Shown piece by piece: positions 50,482 through 59,058 of a stretch of 64,000 nt of DNA. The stretch is from Leptolyngbya sp. NIES-3755 (GTDB taxonomy: Bacteria > Cyanobacteriota > Cyanobacteriia > Leptolyngbyales > Leptolyngbyaceae). The position numbers were made by a program, and so were the translations under genes. Below the pieces are notes generated by a model, which saw only the letters and a list, made by a program, of their open reading frames with translations, was not told the origin of the DNA and did not search any database. The stretch is from contig AP017308.1 of NCBI GenBank assembly GCA_001548435.1, positions 3,295,030 through 3,359,029 on the forward strand. The letters run 5' to 3'. The first letter of the stretch is position 1, and each line of letters begins with the position of its first letter.

Positions 50482-51288
50482 CTAAATTACCTCTAATGCG
50501 CCATTGTTGACATTAACCGCGATCGGGAGCAGTTTGACATTTGCAGCCGTATTGCTCAATTCAATCTGAGCAGGCGTAATTTTGACCTGTGGAACGGTTG
50601 CGCTCATTTCGATGCCACTACTGTTCAATTTGGCATTTGCAGGCACATTATCGAGTTCGATGCCGCTGGATGCTGAAAGTTTGATCGTTGCGGGATTGCA
50701 AATTAAATCGATCGTGCTTGAAGTAATATCGGTTTTAACACTGGTTTGTTTTGATTCAATATTGTTCTGAGTAATCGTAATCGTAGAATTAGCACGATTC
50801 TTCAGTTCAATAATATCTGCCTTAATCTTAATGGTGGTTTCGTCTTTGTTATTCAGTTCAATCCCATCGGCGTTAAACACCATTTTCAGCGTTCTCTCAA
50901 CCGTTGGACTCTCTACAATCAGCGTCAGTCCTTTGTTATCTCCCAAATTGCTCAATGTCAGAGTAATGCCGTAAGGTGTTCTAAAGACTTGAACTTTATC
51001 TGGATCGTCTACTTTGGCATCCGCAGGCAATTCATCGGTTCCCCAAAAGCACCCTGCCCAAATCGGATAGTCCGGATCGCCCGCTTCAAATTCAACCCAA
51101 ATATTGCTTCCGACAGGCGGAATCGTAAAAAACCCAATATCTTTTCCCGCATAAGGTGTACAAGGCATCGCCCAACTGGTTGCTCCCGTACCATACACTG
51201 CTGGAACAGTCACTTGAACCCGTCCCAATTGCAGCGGATCTTTGTTTACTGTTACCTTACCTCGATACTTTCCAAAATAGCTCGGCAT
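50482..51288 (-). CDS. Spike protein, gp5/VgrG-type with OB fold and beta-helix
   Basis: This 268 aa protein starts at ATG 51288 with GAGGAG just upstream. The N-terminal OB fold (KVTVNKDPLQLGRVQVTVPA, then IPPVGSNIWVEFEAGDPDYP) is the phage baseplate assembly protein V/gp5 domain. The C-terminal 130 residues are a repeating beta-helix of short Thr/Ile/Asn strands that should form the trimeric needle. No lysozyme domain is present. It belongs with the hub gene upstream and the PAAR tip downstream. Confidence 0.88.
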   Translation of the reverse strand: MPSYFGKYRGKVTVNKDPLQLGRVQVTVPAVYGTGATSWAMPCTPYAGKDIGFFTIPPVGSNIWVEFEAGDPDYPIWAGCFWGTDELPADAKVDDPDKVQVFRTPYGITLTLSNLGDNKGLTLIVESPTVERTLKMVFNADGIELNNKDETTIKIKADIIELKNRANSTITITQNNIESKQTSVKTDITSSTIDLICNPATIKLSASSGIELDNVPANAKLNSSGIEMSATVPQVKITPAQIELSNTAANVKLLPIAVNVNNGALEVI

Positions 51289-51298
51289 CAATTTCTCC

Positions 51299-52447
51299 TC
51301 ACACATTCACACTCGACAGTGTTGTTCCCACTCCTTCCCGCGTCATCAAAAACCGCTGTTTGTATTCTCCTTGTCGAATCTCGTGTGTGACTTCGTTGAC
51401 ATAGTAGCGACCGTCATAGGTGTAGCCCACTCCACGCAAATCTACAGTTCCGCCTGCTTGCAATAAGTCTGCGTAAGTTAAGGTGTCTACTTCGCCTGAG
51501 GCTGTGATCACTCGATCGATAGATTGATCGACTTTCGCCTGAGCATAAGCCGATGCTTGTACACTTAACCGCGCTGATTGTCGAAACTGTGTTGTGCGAA
51601 TGTGGGACTGTGTGGTTAAAGCAGGTTCTCGTGAAAGTAGCGATCGCTGACTGCTGGTTTGCGATACAGCTTGAATTTGATTCGTTTTACGATCCTGAAC
51701 TTGTCCAACAATCGTAGTCGCGGCTAAAGCATCATATTGAAAATTAATCGTTTCTACATTGGTAAATGATCCCATGTTAAAAGTGAGTGGCTTGCTTGGT
51801 GTTGCCTTGCGATCGGGCGGACCCCAATAGGCGATGTTCTGTCCACTGACCGCTCCAGGCTTGATGTAGAACACAAAGCCATGTCGATTCGCAAGCTCTT
51901 GAATGTACGCCAGATCTGTTCCAAGCTGGACTGGAATTCGCTCTGTTTGCAAAGGTCGATCGACCCATTGTGGAGCCGTCAATTTTGCAACTAAACCATA
52001 CTTGCTATATTGAGCAATCAAGTTTTGAACAATGTTTTTATCATCTAATTCAGGATGCTCGATCGACTTTTCTTCCAAGTCCATCATCACGCCCACATCT
52101 TCTCCGGTAATTGTAAAAATCGATTCTCCAAGCTCCAAACTAGGCGCAAACTCATGATAGGTAATGATCCCATCGAGTAAGACCCGTGGCTGACGATTCA
52201 AAGTCATCGTGACAATCACCCGATTAAACGGCAACAATAGCTGTTCTTCGGAGCCTCGCAGTAAGGCATCATCCTGCAAATCCGAAGGAGTCGATCGACC
52301 CACTCGAAATACAATTTGAAACCCCGATCGACCACTATCTCGATAGATAATCACTAAACTATCGATCGCTTCAGTCAATCTACTTGGAGCAGGACGAGGT
52401 GTATTTGCACCAATTAAAATCGTCAGATTTAAGTTTCCCTGTGGCAT
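51299..52447 (-). CDS. Baseplate hub protein (late control D/gp27-like)
   Basis: This 382 aa protein has the fold of the VgrG N-terminal part or phage late control D: DSGRSGFQIVFRVGRS, LLDGIITYHEFAPSLELGES, IFTITGEDVGVMMDLEEKSI and YIQELANRHGFVFYIKPG. It forms the trimeric hub that connects tube and spike. In VgrG proteins hub and spike are fused. Here they are separate genes, as in Afp/PVC-like systems. It lies 10 bases before the spike start. Confidence 0.87.
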   Translation of the reverse strand: MPQGNLNLTILIGANTPRPAPSRLTEAIDSLVIIYRDSGRSGFQIVFRVGRSTPSDLQDDALLRGSEEQLLLPFNRVIVTMTLNRQPRVLLDGIITYHEFAPSLELGESIFTITGEDVGVMMDLEEKSIEHPELDDKNIVQNLIAQYSKYGLVAKLTAPQWVDRPLQTERIPVQLGTDLAYIQELANRHGFVFYIKPGAVSGQNIAYWGPPDRKATPSKPLTFNMGSFTNVETINFQYDALAATTIVGQVQDRKTNQIQAVSQTSSQRSLLSREPALTTQSHIRTTQFRQSARLSVQASAYAQAKVDQSIDRVITASGEVDTLTYADLLQAGGTVDLRGVGYTYDGRYYVNEVTHEIRQGEYKQRFLMTREGVGTTLSSVNV

Positions 52448-52448
52448 A

Positions 52449-52739
52449 TCACACCTGCGGTACAGGGACTTTCAGCGTTTGATTCGGCTCTTGGGTTAAC
52501 TGTCTCGGCTGCATGGCATCATTCGCATCACAGACGCGCCAGAACAATAGTGGATTCCCAAGAGTTCGATCGCTAATTAAATCCAATCGATCCCCATCCA
52601 CGACCGTGACCTCAACTAATAGTGGAAGCCCCCGACCTTGTGGTAAAAATCTTCGTCGCTTGTAAGCCACAATCCGACCATCCGGTAAGGTGAATTGTGC
52701 AGTCTCGATCGCTGCATAACGACTATTCAAATCAAACAT
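52449..52739 (-). CDS. Small LysM/gp53-like baseplate protein
   Basis: This 96 aa protein has FTLPDGRIVAYKRRRFLPQG and VTVVDGDRLDLISDRTLGNP followed by LLFWRVCDANDAM, the pattern of a LysM/tail protein X-like domain in CIS baseplates. It likely bridges the tube-initiator protein and the hub. It abuts the hub gene (one base between) and follows the tube-initiator gene by five bases. Confidence 0.7.
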   Translation of the reverse strand: MFDLNSRYAAIETAQFTLPDGRIVAYKRRRFLPQGRGLPLLVEVTVVDGDRLDLISDRTLGNPLLFWRVCDANDAMQPRQLTQEPNQTLKVPVPQV

Positions 52740-52744
52740 CAGTT

Positions 52745-53416
52745 CTACCCTCGTAAACGCCCTGCAACATTCACTCCTGTGATCTCCCGAACATTCGAGA
52801 TATTCGCTTTAGCTGCCATTCGCTCTTTGCTAATTTGATGAGCAAAAAACAGCTTGGCACGTTGTTCTTCCCAGGGCACATCACTATAAGTCAACACTTG
52901 CAAATTCAGGGAGACTTCTGCCCGAATTGGATTCAATCGAATGTCATGATATTCCTCATTCACCGTAAACCCTGTGAGCCGAACAGGAAGCACTCGCTTG
53001 TCTCCCCAAATCAGCAAAGTAACCGGAGCTGCTAGAGGGTTAATCTCTAGAACGCCTTGCTGTGTTCGCTGATTGGCAGCTTTCACCAAATCACTTTTCG
53101 GATACATCAACACTTCTAGGGCGGAAAGCTGAGGATAGATCCCCAACTCTAAAGCAGTTCGATCGCCTTTTTCGAGTTGATCGATCGCATCGATCACAAC
53201 GTTCAGATTAATCGTTTCTCGTGGTGTACGGTTCAGCAAAGTCTCAGGCGAAGGTGCTCCCGCACTTTCTTTGGTCGCTTCAGCATTGAGCGATCGACTA
53301 AGACTATCAGGATTATATTGAAACGCGATCGTGCTTTCGATTTGGTTGTAGCTAGGGGCTTGCAACGTAACGATCGCACCCTTGATCAGACGAGGGGAAC
53401 CGGGAAAAGTGGACAT
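52745..53416 (-). CDS. CIS tube-initiator protein (Afp7-like)
   Basis: The protein is 223 aa from ATG 53416. Its core, STIAFQYNPDSLSRSLNAEA and the later LEVLMYPKSDLVKAANQ, ITLLIWGDKR-like strand and VNEEYHDIRLNPIRAEVSLN, matches the contractile injection system tube-protein family that starts the inner tube on the hub. It lacks a C-terminal LysM domain of its own; the next gene seems to supply that. It is the first gene of the baseplate block on the minus strand, and its promoter should lie in 53417-53651. Confidence 0.82.
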   Translation of the reverse strand: MSTFPGSPRLIKGAIVTLQAPSYNQIESTIAFQYNPDSLSRSLNAEATKESAGAPSPETLLNRTPRETINLNVVIDAIDQLEKGDRTALELGIYPQLSALEVLMYPKSDLVKAANQRTQQGVLEINPLAAPVTLLIWGDKRVLPVRLTGFTVNEEYHDIRLNPIRAEVSLNLQVLTYSDVPWEEQRAKLFFAHQISKERMAAKANISNVREITGVNVAGRLRG

Positions 53417-53557
53417 AGAACACAAAATCTTTTAACAATCAGAGCTAAACAATAACCGATGATTGCAGCGATACTTTAGCTACAATTACTTCGCGAACTA
53501 ACAATCAAACGAACTTGTCAAGCAGTCACAATCATCACAATAGACCCAAATTGAAAA

Positions 53558-53599
53558 AGTCCGGCGATTTGTAATGTTTTTTCTCAAAGTTCCGGACTT
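53558..53599. repeat. Small inverted repeat between divergent genes
   Basis: Arms AAGTCCGG (53558-53565) and CCGGACTT (53592-53599) lie in the space between the tube-initiator gene (-) and the membrane-protein gene (+). The surroundings resemble the ends of the small palindromic repeats elsewhere in the window. It could also act as an operator; nothing decides this. Confidence 0.4.
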
Positions 53600-53651
53600 C
53601 TTAGATTGTTACTCCATGATAGGGAATCAAGCTTTTGTTATGGAGGGTTGC

Positions 53652-54074
53652 ATGAATCCGGTTAAAGCTGCCGCCTGGAATTTTTGGTATACCTTATCAA
53701 ATGCAGAAACACTCGCAGTCTACCGATTTGCGATCGCAAAAACCTGGGAATTGCTCAAACGTGCCGTACAGTTAGTGCTCTTACTATTTCTATTCGCAAC
53801 TACGATCGCAGTTTGGTTATGGTCAGTCAGCTTCCAGGGTGGTCGATCGCTTAGAGTCTGGCTCGAAACAAAGAATCCAACTCTACCAGAAGTTCTCACT
53901 GCTGCAAAAAATCTATTCTCACAAACGTTCCGCTCGATTTGGAACTGGATGCAATCTCAGATCAAGCAACAGTTCGGGATCGAGATCAAACTTCCCGCCA
54001 TACCAGAGTTTCAGCAATTAGATCCGATACAAAGCGGGGGTTCTGCAATTGTTACAGAACCTAGCAAGAAGTAG
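53652..54074 (+). CDS. Single-helix membrane protein inside the CIS locus
   Basis: This 140 aa protein starts at ATG 53652, with GGAGGG eight bases upstream; the frame is open from 53574. It has one strong membrane helix (LVLLLFLFATTIAVWLWSV, about residues 37-57) and a soluble, amphipathic tail (NLFSQTFRSIWNWMQSQIKQ). I do not recognise a family. It is the only + strand gene in the 29 kb CIS block, placed between the baseplate genes and the cap/ATPase genes. An anchoring or regulatory role in the membrane is an inference from position. Confidence 0.6.
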   Translation: MNPVKAAAWNFWYTLSNAETLAVYRFAIAKTWELLKRAVQLVLLLFLFATTIAVWLWSVSFQGGRSLRVWLETKNPTLPEVLTAAKNLFSQTFRSIWNWMQSQIKQQFGIEIKLPAIPEFQQLDPIQSGGSAIVTEPSKK

Positions 54075-54081
54075 AGCATTT

Positions 54082-54321
54082 CTAACTTGTCGCTTCTTCT
54101 AAATTCAAAAGTCCCACCACTGAATCTTTGAGCTTTCCAGTGTTGGGATCAAGATAGCCTTTCTCTCGAAGTTGCTGCATTGCTTCGGGAGAAAGTTTAA
54201 CCGTGACGGGATCAACAGTCGCTACCGATGGCTGTATCAGCTTACGAATTCCATAAGTGATGAAGCCCAAAATAAAAGGGATCAAGATGAGCAGCGCAAA
54301 AGTGGTATTTAGCATAGTCAT
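54082..54321 (-). CDS. Small membrane protein with cytoplasmic tail
   Basis: This 79 aa protein has an N-terminal membrane helix (TFALLILIPFILGFITYGI, residues 7-25) and a charged tail with LSPEAMQQLREKGYLDPNTG, a helix-turn-helix-like or SHOCT-like short motif. ATG 54315 is an alternative start two codons in. Function is unknown. It is the second membrane protein in the CIS block, convergent with 53652-54074 and only seven bases from it. Confidence 0.6.
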   Translation of the reverse strand: MTMLNTTFALLILIPFILGFITYGIRKLIQPSVATVDPVTVKLSPEAMQQLREKGYLDPNTGKLKDSVVGLLNLEEATS

Positions 54322-54342
54322 TCCGAAAAATTGAGGAGTGTC

Positions 54343-54849
54343 TCAGTTAGTAACGGACAAACGATAAGTCTCGCCGCGGTAAGGAATCCAAAATCTTCCT
54401 GGTGCAAAAGACTCCAACATTGATGTGGCGCTGATGCGGTTGTAAATTTCCTCTGATATCACCAAACCTTGATACCGTTCTGCAAAGGTCGGATCTTCTC
54501 CAAGCTCCTCAACTAAATCGCTGTAGTAAATTGCTTCATCTGCCTCAACTCCAATAACAGCGAAACGGAAAGGAGGAGATGTTTTGAGGTGATCTAGAAG
54601 GCAGTGACCGGAAGCGCTCATCGATCGAGCGACTTCTTCACTGTACACTCCACTGCGGCTTACACCATCTGGGACAACCACCACCCACCAATTGTTCTCA
54701 TCGCTGCTGTCCTGCTTGACAGTCACAGTAACCGTATCAGGTGATAAATTATCTAGTGGAAGTTTCCAACCGTCAAAATGTTTTGCACACATTGAGGCGG
54801 CTGATTCATCCGTTCCACATTCAACTGAGAGAGAGTAAAAGAATGCCAT
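54343..54849 (-). CDS. Unknown acidic protein next to the eCIS-core cargo gene
   Basis: This 168 aa protein is acidic and soluble, with no signal or membrane segment. AGGGAG lies seven bases before the ATG. Visible pieces are the N-terminal strand MAFFYSLSVECGTDESAASM, FAVIGVEADEAIYY, and a C-terminal FAPGRFWIPYRGETY. I do not recognise a family. It follows the DUF4157 gene by 68 bases on the same strand, so it may be an immunity protein or chaperone for that protein, which is inference only. Confidence 0.5.
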   Translation of the reverse strand: MAFFYSLSVECGTDESAASMCAKHFDGWKLPLDNLSPDTVTVTVKQDSSDENNWWVVVVPDGVSRSGVYSEEVARSMSASGHCLLDHLKTSPPFRFAVIGVEADEAIYYSDLVEELGEDPTFAERYQGLVISEEIYNRISATSMLESFAPGRFWIPYRGETYRLSVTN

Positions 54850-54917
54850 GACTTGACTCCCTATGAAGACGCTAGAGATTTAAAGTGAGCTTGGATCTGC
54901 ACGGATAGTTCACTGCT

Positions 54918-55901
54918 CTAAGGCGGACCAATGCGTTGCCAGTTTGGCTGAGTTCCTTGAACCGCAGTACGAAAAGCAGCCAGGGACATCGCTGCTGCGG
55001 GTTCAATCAGCACATGATTACCGTGATCGTTTCGCGTAGTTAGTGTATTGGGCAGGTTGACAGTATTGATCATCCACTTCCATCGAAATGTCTGCACATT
55101 TTGGCCAGTTTGGTTGTGCGAACCATTAGTGTATAAAGAACTTACTGTATGGGATGGGACTTGACCAGTGCTAGAAGTTGACATGCCGCCAGTAGCTGGT
55201 TGCACCACATTATTAGCTGCATTAGGAACGTCAATAGTACGAACTCCAAGCTGAGATCCAGAATTATTTCCCAGTAGAGGGATTACACCATTGGCGACAT
55301 CCGCTTGCATTCCACGGTATATCCACACTCTCTGGATAGAGTTGGAAGTTCCTGATGCTGATGGTTGGGACATCACTGGTATACGAGCAAGTTGAGTGTG
55401 CTCAGCTTGACTCCCCATTCTGTCCGCTTCTACTTCTAGAGTCAAGTCATCATTTATAGCAACACCACGGCTATACAGTGTAGGTCGTACTCTTTTCTGA
55501 CGCTGTTGGATGACGTGCCATCCTTCGTGGGGTAAGTGCTTTTCCTGTCCGGGTGCCAGAAAGATGTCATTACCTTGTGCGTAAGCAAATGCGTCTACAG
55601 CGGCAGGTTTTGAGGAATTATAGTGTACTCGAACATCGGATAAATCCATACCAGACAGACTTTCCAGACCTGATTTTAGACGATCAGGCATTCCAGTCTC
55701 GTTGCGCCTTGCTTTTGTGACTTCAGCGACAGGTGTCTGACTAAAATCATGGTCAAAGCTAGACCCCTGAGCAGGTTTAACTTCTGTGCCCGATTGCTGG
55801 GTGGCTACAGAAGTTGGATAGGTACAGACGCGCTGGAGCGATGTTGGAGAGTGAGAAAACGTGTCAAAACGTTGGTGAGAACTCAATACAGTGTGTCTCA
55901 T
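54918..55901 (-). CDS. eCIS-core (DUF4157) cargo protein with possible ADP-ribosyltransferase-like end
   Basis: This 327 aa protein holds the eCIS-core domain (residues 70-165): MPDRLKSGLESLSGMDLSDV, VRVHYNSSKPA, a zincin-like HEGWH (125-129) and EVEADRMG. This domain is tied to extracellular injection systems, where it marks loaded or associated effectors. Residues 190-327 form a different domain with YRG (R196), a STS triplet (241-243 in GMSTSST) and VLIEPA (E300), an order that resembles the R-S-E ADP-ribosyltransferase signature. That reading is uncertain. It overlaps the ATPase gene by four bases. Confidence 0.78.
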   Translation of the reverse strand: MRHTVLSSHQRFDTFSHSPTSLQRVCTYPTSVATQQSGTEVKPAQGSSFDHDFSQTPVAEVTKARRNETGMPDRLKSGLESLSGMDLSDVRVHYNSSKPAAVDAFAYAQGNDIFLAPGQEKHLPHEGWHVIQQRQKRVRPTLYSRGVAINDDLTLEVEADRMGSQAEHTQLARIPVMSQPSASGTSNSIQRVWIYRGMQADVANGVIPLLGNNSGSQLGVRTIDVPNAANNVVQPATGGMSTSSTGQVPSHTVSSLYTNGSHNQTGQNVQTFRWKWMINTVNLPNTLTTRNDHGNHVLIEPAAAMSLAAFRTAVQGTQPNWQRIGPP

Positions 55902-57856
55902 TCTTTCAGTCCTCCATCAGTAGAGTGAGCCATTTGTTTAATTTCCAGTGTTTTCCAGACAAAATCAACTTCGTTCACAGGTCGATCGAGCTTCCGAAAT
56001 TCCGATCGCGCCGCTGCTAACACTAACGGCATCGTGATCTGTCGCTCCCCACTCGCTGCCGCCTCAAACGCTGAATTCAAGGCAATATTCATGATACTCC
56101 CTCCTGTCAATGGTAAACGAGCTAACCAAGCATAATCAAGATCTTTAGCTTTTGGAATTTGTGGCGGAAACACTTTCTCCCACAATCTTTGTCGATCGCT
56201 AATCGATGGAAATGGAAAGTTAATCACAAATCGCAACCGCCTCATAAACGCTTGATCCAGTGAACTCTTCAAATTTGTGGCGAGAATGGCTAAACCGCGA
56301 TACGCTTCAATCCGTTGAAGTAGATAGTTCGTCTCAATGTTGGCGTATCGATCGTGCGAATCTTTCACTTCACTGCGTTTACCAAACAACGCATCCGCCT
56401 CATCAAAAAACAGAATTGCACCTCCATCTTCGGCAGCATCAAACAGTTTACGAAGATTCTTTTCAGTTTCACCAATATACTTGCTTACAACGGCAGAGAG
56501 ATCAATCCGATACAAATTCAACTTCAGTTCATTAGCAATGACTTCTGCTGCCATTGTTTTCCCTGTGCCGCTTTCGCCTGCAAATAGCGCAGTCACTCCC
56601 AATCCTCGATTCATACGATCGCGAAATCCCCACTCGTCATACACAGTACTTCGATGCCTCACCTGAGTTGTAATCTGACGCAATAGATTCGTTTCTGACT
56701 GGGGCAATACAATCTCATCCCAAGTCGCCTTTGTCTCTAATCTTTGAGCTAAGGCATCTAAACGGGGACGAGTTCGCATCAGGCACGATTCCCAAAGTCG
56801 ATCGAACTGAGTCGTATTTGCAGCTTGTTGAATCTCAGTTAAATTCAAGTTAAATTGTCCTGCCAACCAAGCTGCATGTTTAGATTGTCCTAGAAATTCT
56901 TGCCAAATTTGCCATTGCTCGATCGAGGTCGGCTTCTCCACTTCAAACGACAAGGACGGCTGATCGAATGAGCTTGTTTGCTCTCGCATATCCAGAAAGA
57001 ATAAGCCTTGAGTGCTCTCTAGAAAGATTTTGAGGGCTGCTGCGGCATTGTTCTCGATCGCTTGCCCGTCGAGATAAACTGCGATCGGAAATAGCTGAAG
57101 TTCTCGCTGCCATAAACGAATCAGCGTTTCTAGCTCAGAAGCATGAGTGGGTAAGAGTTCTACGCGCATTCGGTACAGCGGAATTTCAAACTGCTCCACA
57201 ACCGCAAAAGCGATCGATTGTTTACTTGATCGATCGCTGCCTAGTAATTGAATTTTCGGTAGAGCATCCCAATTGGCTTCGAGTTGTTCCACGATCGCAT
57301 TCACGACTCGGTGTTGAGAGGGAGCCAAAGCTTGATCCGTATCGAGTGGAGCCAGCAGCGAATTTAATCGATCGTCTAAATAGTTCAACCCCTTCGCATA
57401 GTTCACAATCCGCTCATCCGCCTTGATTGCGCTGACGGTGAGCGGTTGCACTCCTGACTGATGAATTTCGATCAATCGCCACGATCGTAGCGGTCGTTCT
57501 GGGGAAACAACATCCCAAACTGGATGATCAAACAGAGATAATACAAGGGCATAAGTTGGATAGCATCGAGCCGGGTCATCTTGGACTTTGGCACAGAAAC
57601 TTGCAATCTGGGTATCGAGTTCCATTGCAACACAGAGCAATAGGATCAACTGTTCAAACCGAGTTAATCCTAAAATTGAACTCAATGTGATCAGTGCAGG
57701 CGGTGGCTCGATCGCTTCGGCATCAAACATTCTCGTTTCAGCTTCAGCAAGTTCATCCTCTGTTATGGTTGTGTCTGGAATCATGCGCTGAAGCCTAAGC
57801 CGCAACCAGTAGATTGCAACCGACAAGTAGTGAGAGTTTGCTTCTTGCCAAGTCAT
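55898..57856 (-). CDS. CIS-associated AAA+ ATPase
   Basis: This 652 aa protein has an N-terminal all-helical domain and a degenerate ATPase-like region (LLGSDRSSKQSI near 205). A full C-terminal AAA+ module follows: Walker A GESGTGKT (427-434), Walker B ILFFDEAD (481-488), sensor 1 in ILATNLK and arginine fingers in FMRRLRFV. CIS loci carry such an ATPase (Afp15-like), thought to help assembly or cargo loading. It is coupled to the cap gene upstream and the cargo gene downstream by four-base overlaps. Confidence 0.9.
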   Translation of the reverse strand: MTWQEANSHYLSVAIYWLRLRLQRMIPDTTITEDELAEAETRMFDAEAIEPPPALITLSSILGLTRFEQLILLLCVAMELDTQIASFCAKVQDDPARCYPTYALVLSLFDHPVWDVVSPERPLRSWRLIEIHQSGVQPLTVSAIKADERIVNYAKGLNYLDDRLNSLLAPLDTDQALAPSQHRVVNAIVEQLEANWDALPKIQLLGSDRSSKQSIAFAVVEQFEIPLYRMRVELLPTHASELETLIRLWQRELQLFPIAVYLDGQAIENNAAAALKIFLESTQGLFFLDMREQTSSFDQPSLSFEVEKPTSIEQWQIWQEFLGQSKHAAWLAGQFNLNLTEIQQAANTTQFDRLWESCLMRTRPRLDALAQRLETKATWDEIVLPQSETNLLRQITTQVRHRSTVYDEWGFRDRMNRGLGVTALFAGESGTGKTMAAEVIANELKLNLYRIDLSAVVSKYIGETEKNLRKLFDAAEDGGAILFFDEADALFGKRSEVKDSHDRYANIETNYLLQRIEAYRGLAILATNLKSSLDQAFMRRLRFVINFPFPSISDRQRLWEKVFPPQIPKAKDLDYAWLARLPLTGGSIMNIALNSAFEAAASGERQITMPLVLAAARSEFRKLDRPVNEVDFVWKTLEIKQMAHSTDGGLKE

Positions 57857-59058
57857 GTGATCCTTACCATCTGATTCTCTGCAAACTGAAGGGGACGCGC
57901 TCCAAAATTCACCGGAATGCTATCCACTCGATCGACGCGCAACCGAATCACATAGTTACCAGGTTGGGCATTCGGAATGCGAAATCTTAAAGGTGAGATG
58001 GATTCAGGTGGAATTTCTCGATCGCCCCATAATAGGCTGATTCGCTGCGTCGATCGAACTTCTGGACTACAAGTTAAAGTTAGCGTCACATCGCCACTCG
58101 GTGCAGTCAAGGGATCAACCGTTATCACTTTAGGCGCTAATGCGATCGGTAAATCATTCGTTGCCCATCCTGGAATCGCAGCGCGATCGACAACCGAAAC
58201 CGTATAAAGTCCGCTCATCCAATCTAAAGCTTCAGAGAGTTGCACTCGAAGTTCGTTGATTGTGCGATCGCTCAAAGGCGCAATTTCAATCTCAGCATCA
58301 GACAACACACTGCGAAACCGAACGGTTAAATCTCCTTCTAAGCGATCGCCCCGAATCACTAAAATATCTCCCAGTTCTGCGCTCGGTTTGCGATTAGGCG
58401 GACTAATTTCTAACAAGGTCGGTGGCAGTGAAGCAACCGCGATCGCGCCTCGATCTTCACTGCCACGACGCAACACAGGCAGCGGAGTTTTCACGGGCAA
58501 ACCACTTTCGATTAGTACGATCGAGGCTTGATAAGCGGCTGAAATTCGATATTGTGCCTGAAAGGGTCGCCAGATTTGAGAAATTTCATCAAACGAGAGC
58601 TTCAATAGAACAAGCCGAATTCGTTCAATTTGCTGATGTAAGTCACTGCTAAACAAAGCACTATCCGCTTCAGTGGGACGGGTTGCAAGTTCGATCTCTG
58701 CGGGACTTAAGATCGCATGATCATGTAACACACTGATTGCCTGTCCAAGCAACCGATGACTTTGGATATCATTGTCGTTTTCGCCGTAGGCTGTCACGAG
58801 ATAGTAAAGTTCCAATCCCAATGGAAATGGGCGAGTTTCGCCAGTTTTGCCTTGATGTGGCATGTCCATATTGCGCCATGCACTGCTGACCGCAGTATGG
58901 TATAGAAATAGATTAATTTGATTCCCGTCATTGTTGCCACGTGCTTTATCGAGCGGTCGCACCGTGACACTCCCACTCCCTAGCTCATTTCTAACCCCTT
59001 GAAAGAGAAGCGATCGTAAAGTGGTGGTGGTTGCCGCGATCGCGAGTGCGTTACTCAT
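57853..59058 (-). CDS. DUF4255 (Pvc16-like) tail cap/terminator protein
   Basis: This 401 aa protein has an N-terminal DUF4255 domain: TTTLRSLLFQGVRNELG, VTVRPLDKAR, NQINLFLYHTAVSSAWRNMD and LGLELYYLVTAYGENDNDIQ. This protein caps the end of the tube and sheath in Afp/PVC-type particles. The C-terminal 170 residues look like two Ig/IPT-like beta domains (GDILVIRGDRLEGDLTVRF, then SGDVTLTLTCSPEV), which are extra to the shortest cap proteins. It overlaps both neighbours by four bases. Confidence 0.88.
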   Translation of the reverse strand: MSNALAIAATTTTLRSLLFQGVRNELGSGSVTVRPLDKARGNNDGNQINLFLYHTAVSSAWRNMDMPHQGKTGETRPFPLGLELYYLVTAYGENDNDIQSHRLLGQAISVLHDHAILSPAEIELATRPTEADSALFSSDLHQQIERIRLVLLKLSFDEISQIWRPFQAQYRISAAYQASIVLIESGLPVKTPLPVLRRGSEDRGAIAVASLPPTLLEISPPNRKPSAELGDILVIRGDRLEGDLTVRFRSVLSDAEIEIAPLSDRTINELRVQLSEALDWMSGLYTVSVVDRAAIPGWATNDLPIALAPKVITVDPLTAPSGDVTLTLTCSPEVRSTQRISLLWGDREIPPESISPLRFRIPNAQPGNYVIRLRVDRVDSIPVNFGARPLQFAENQMVRIT

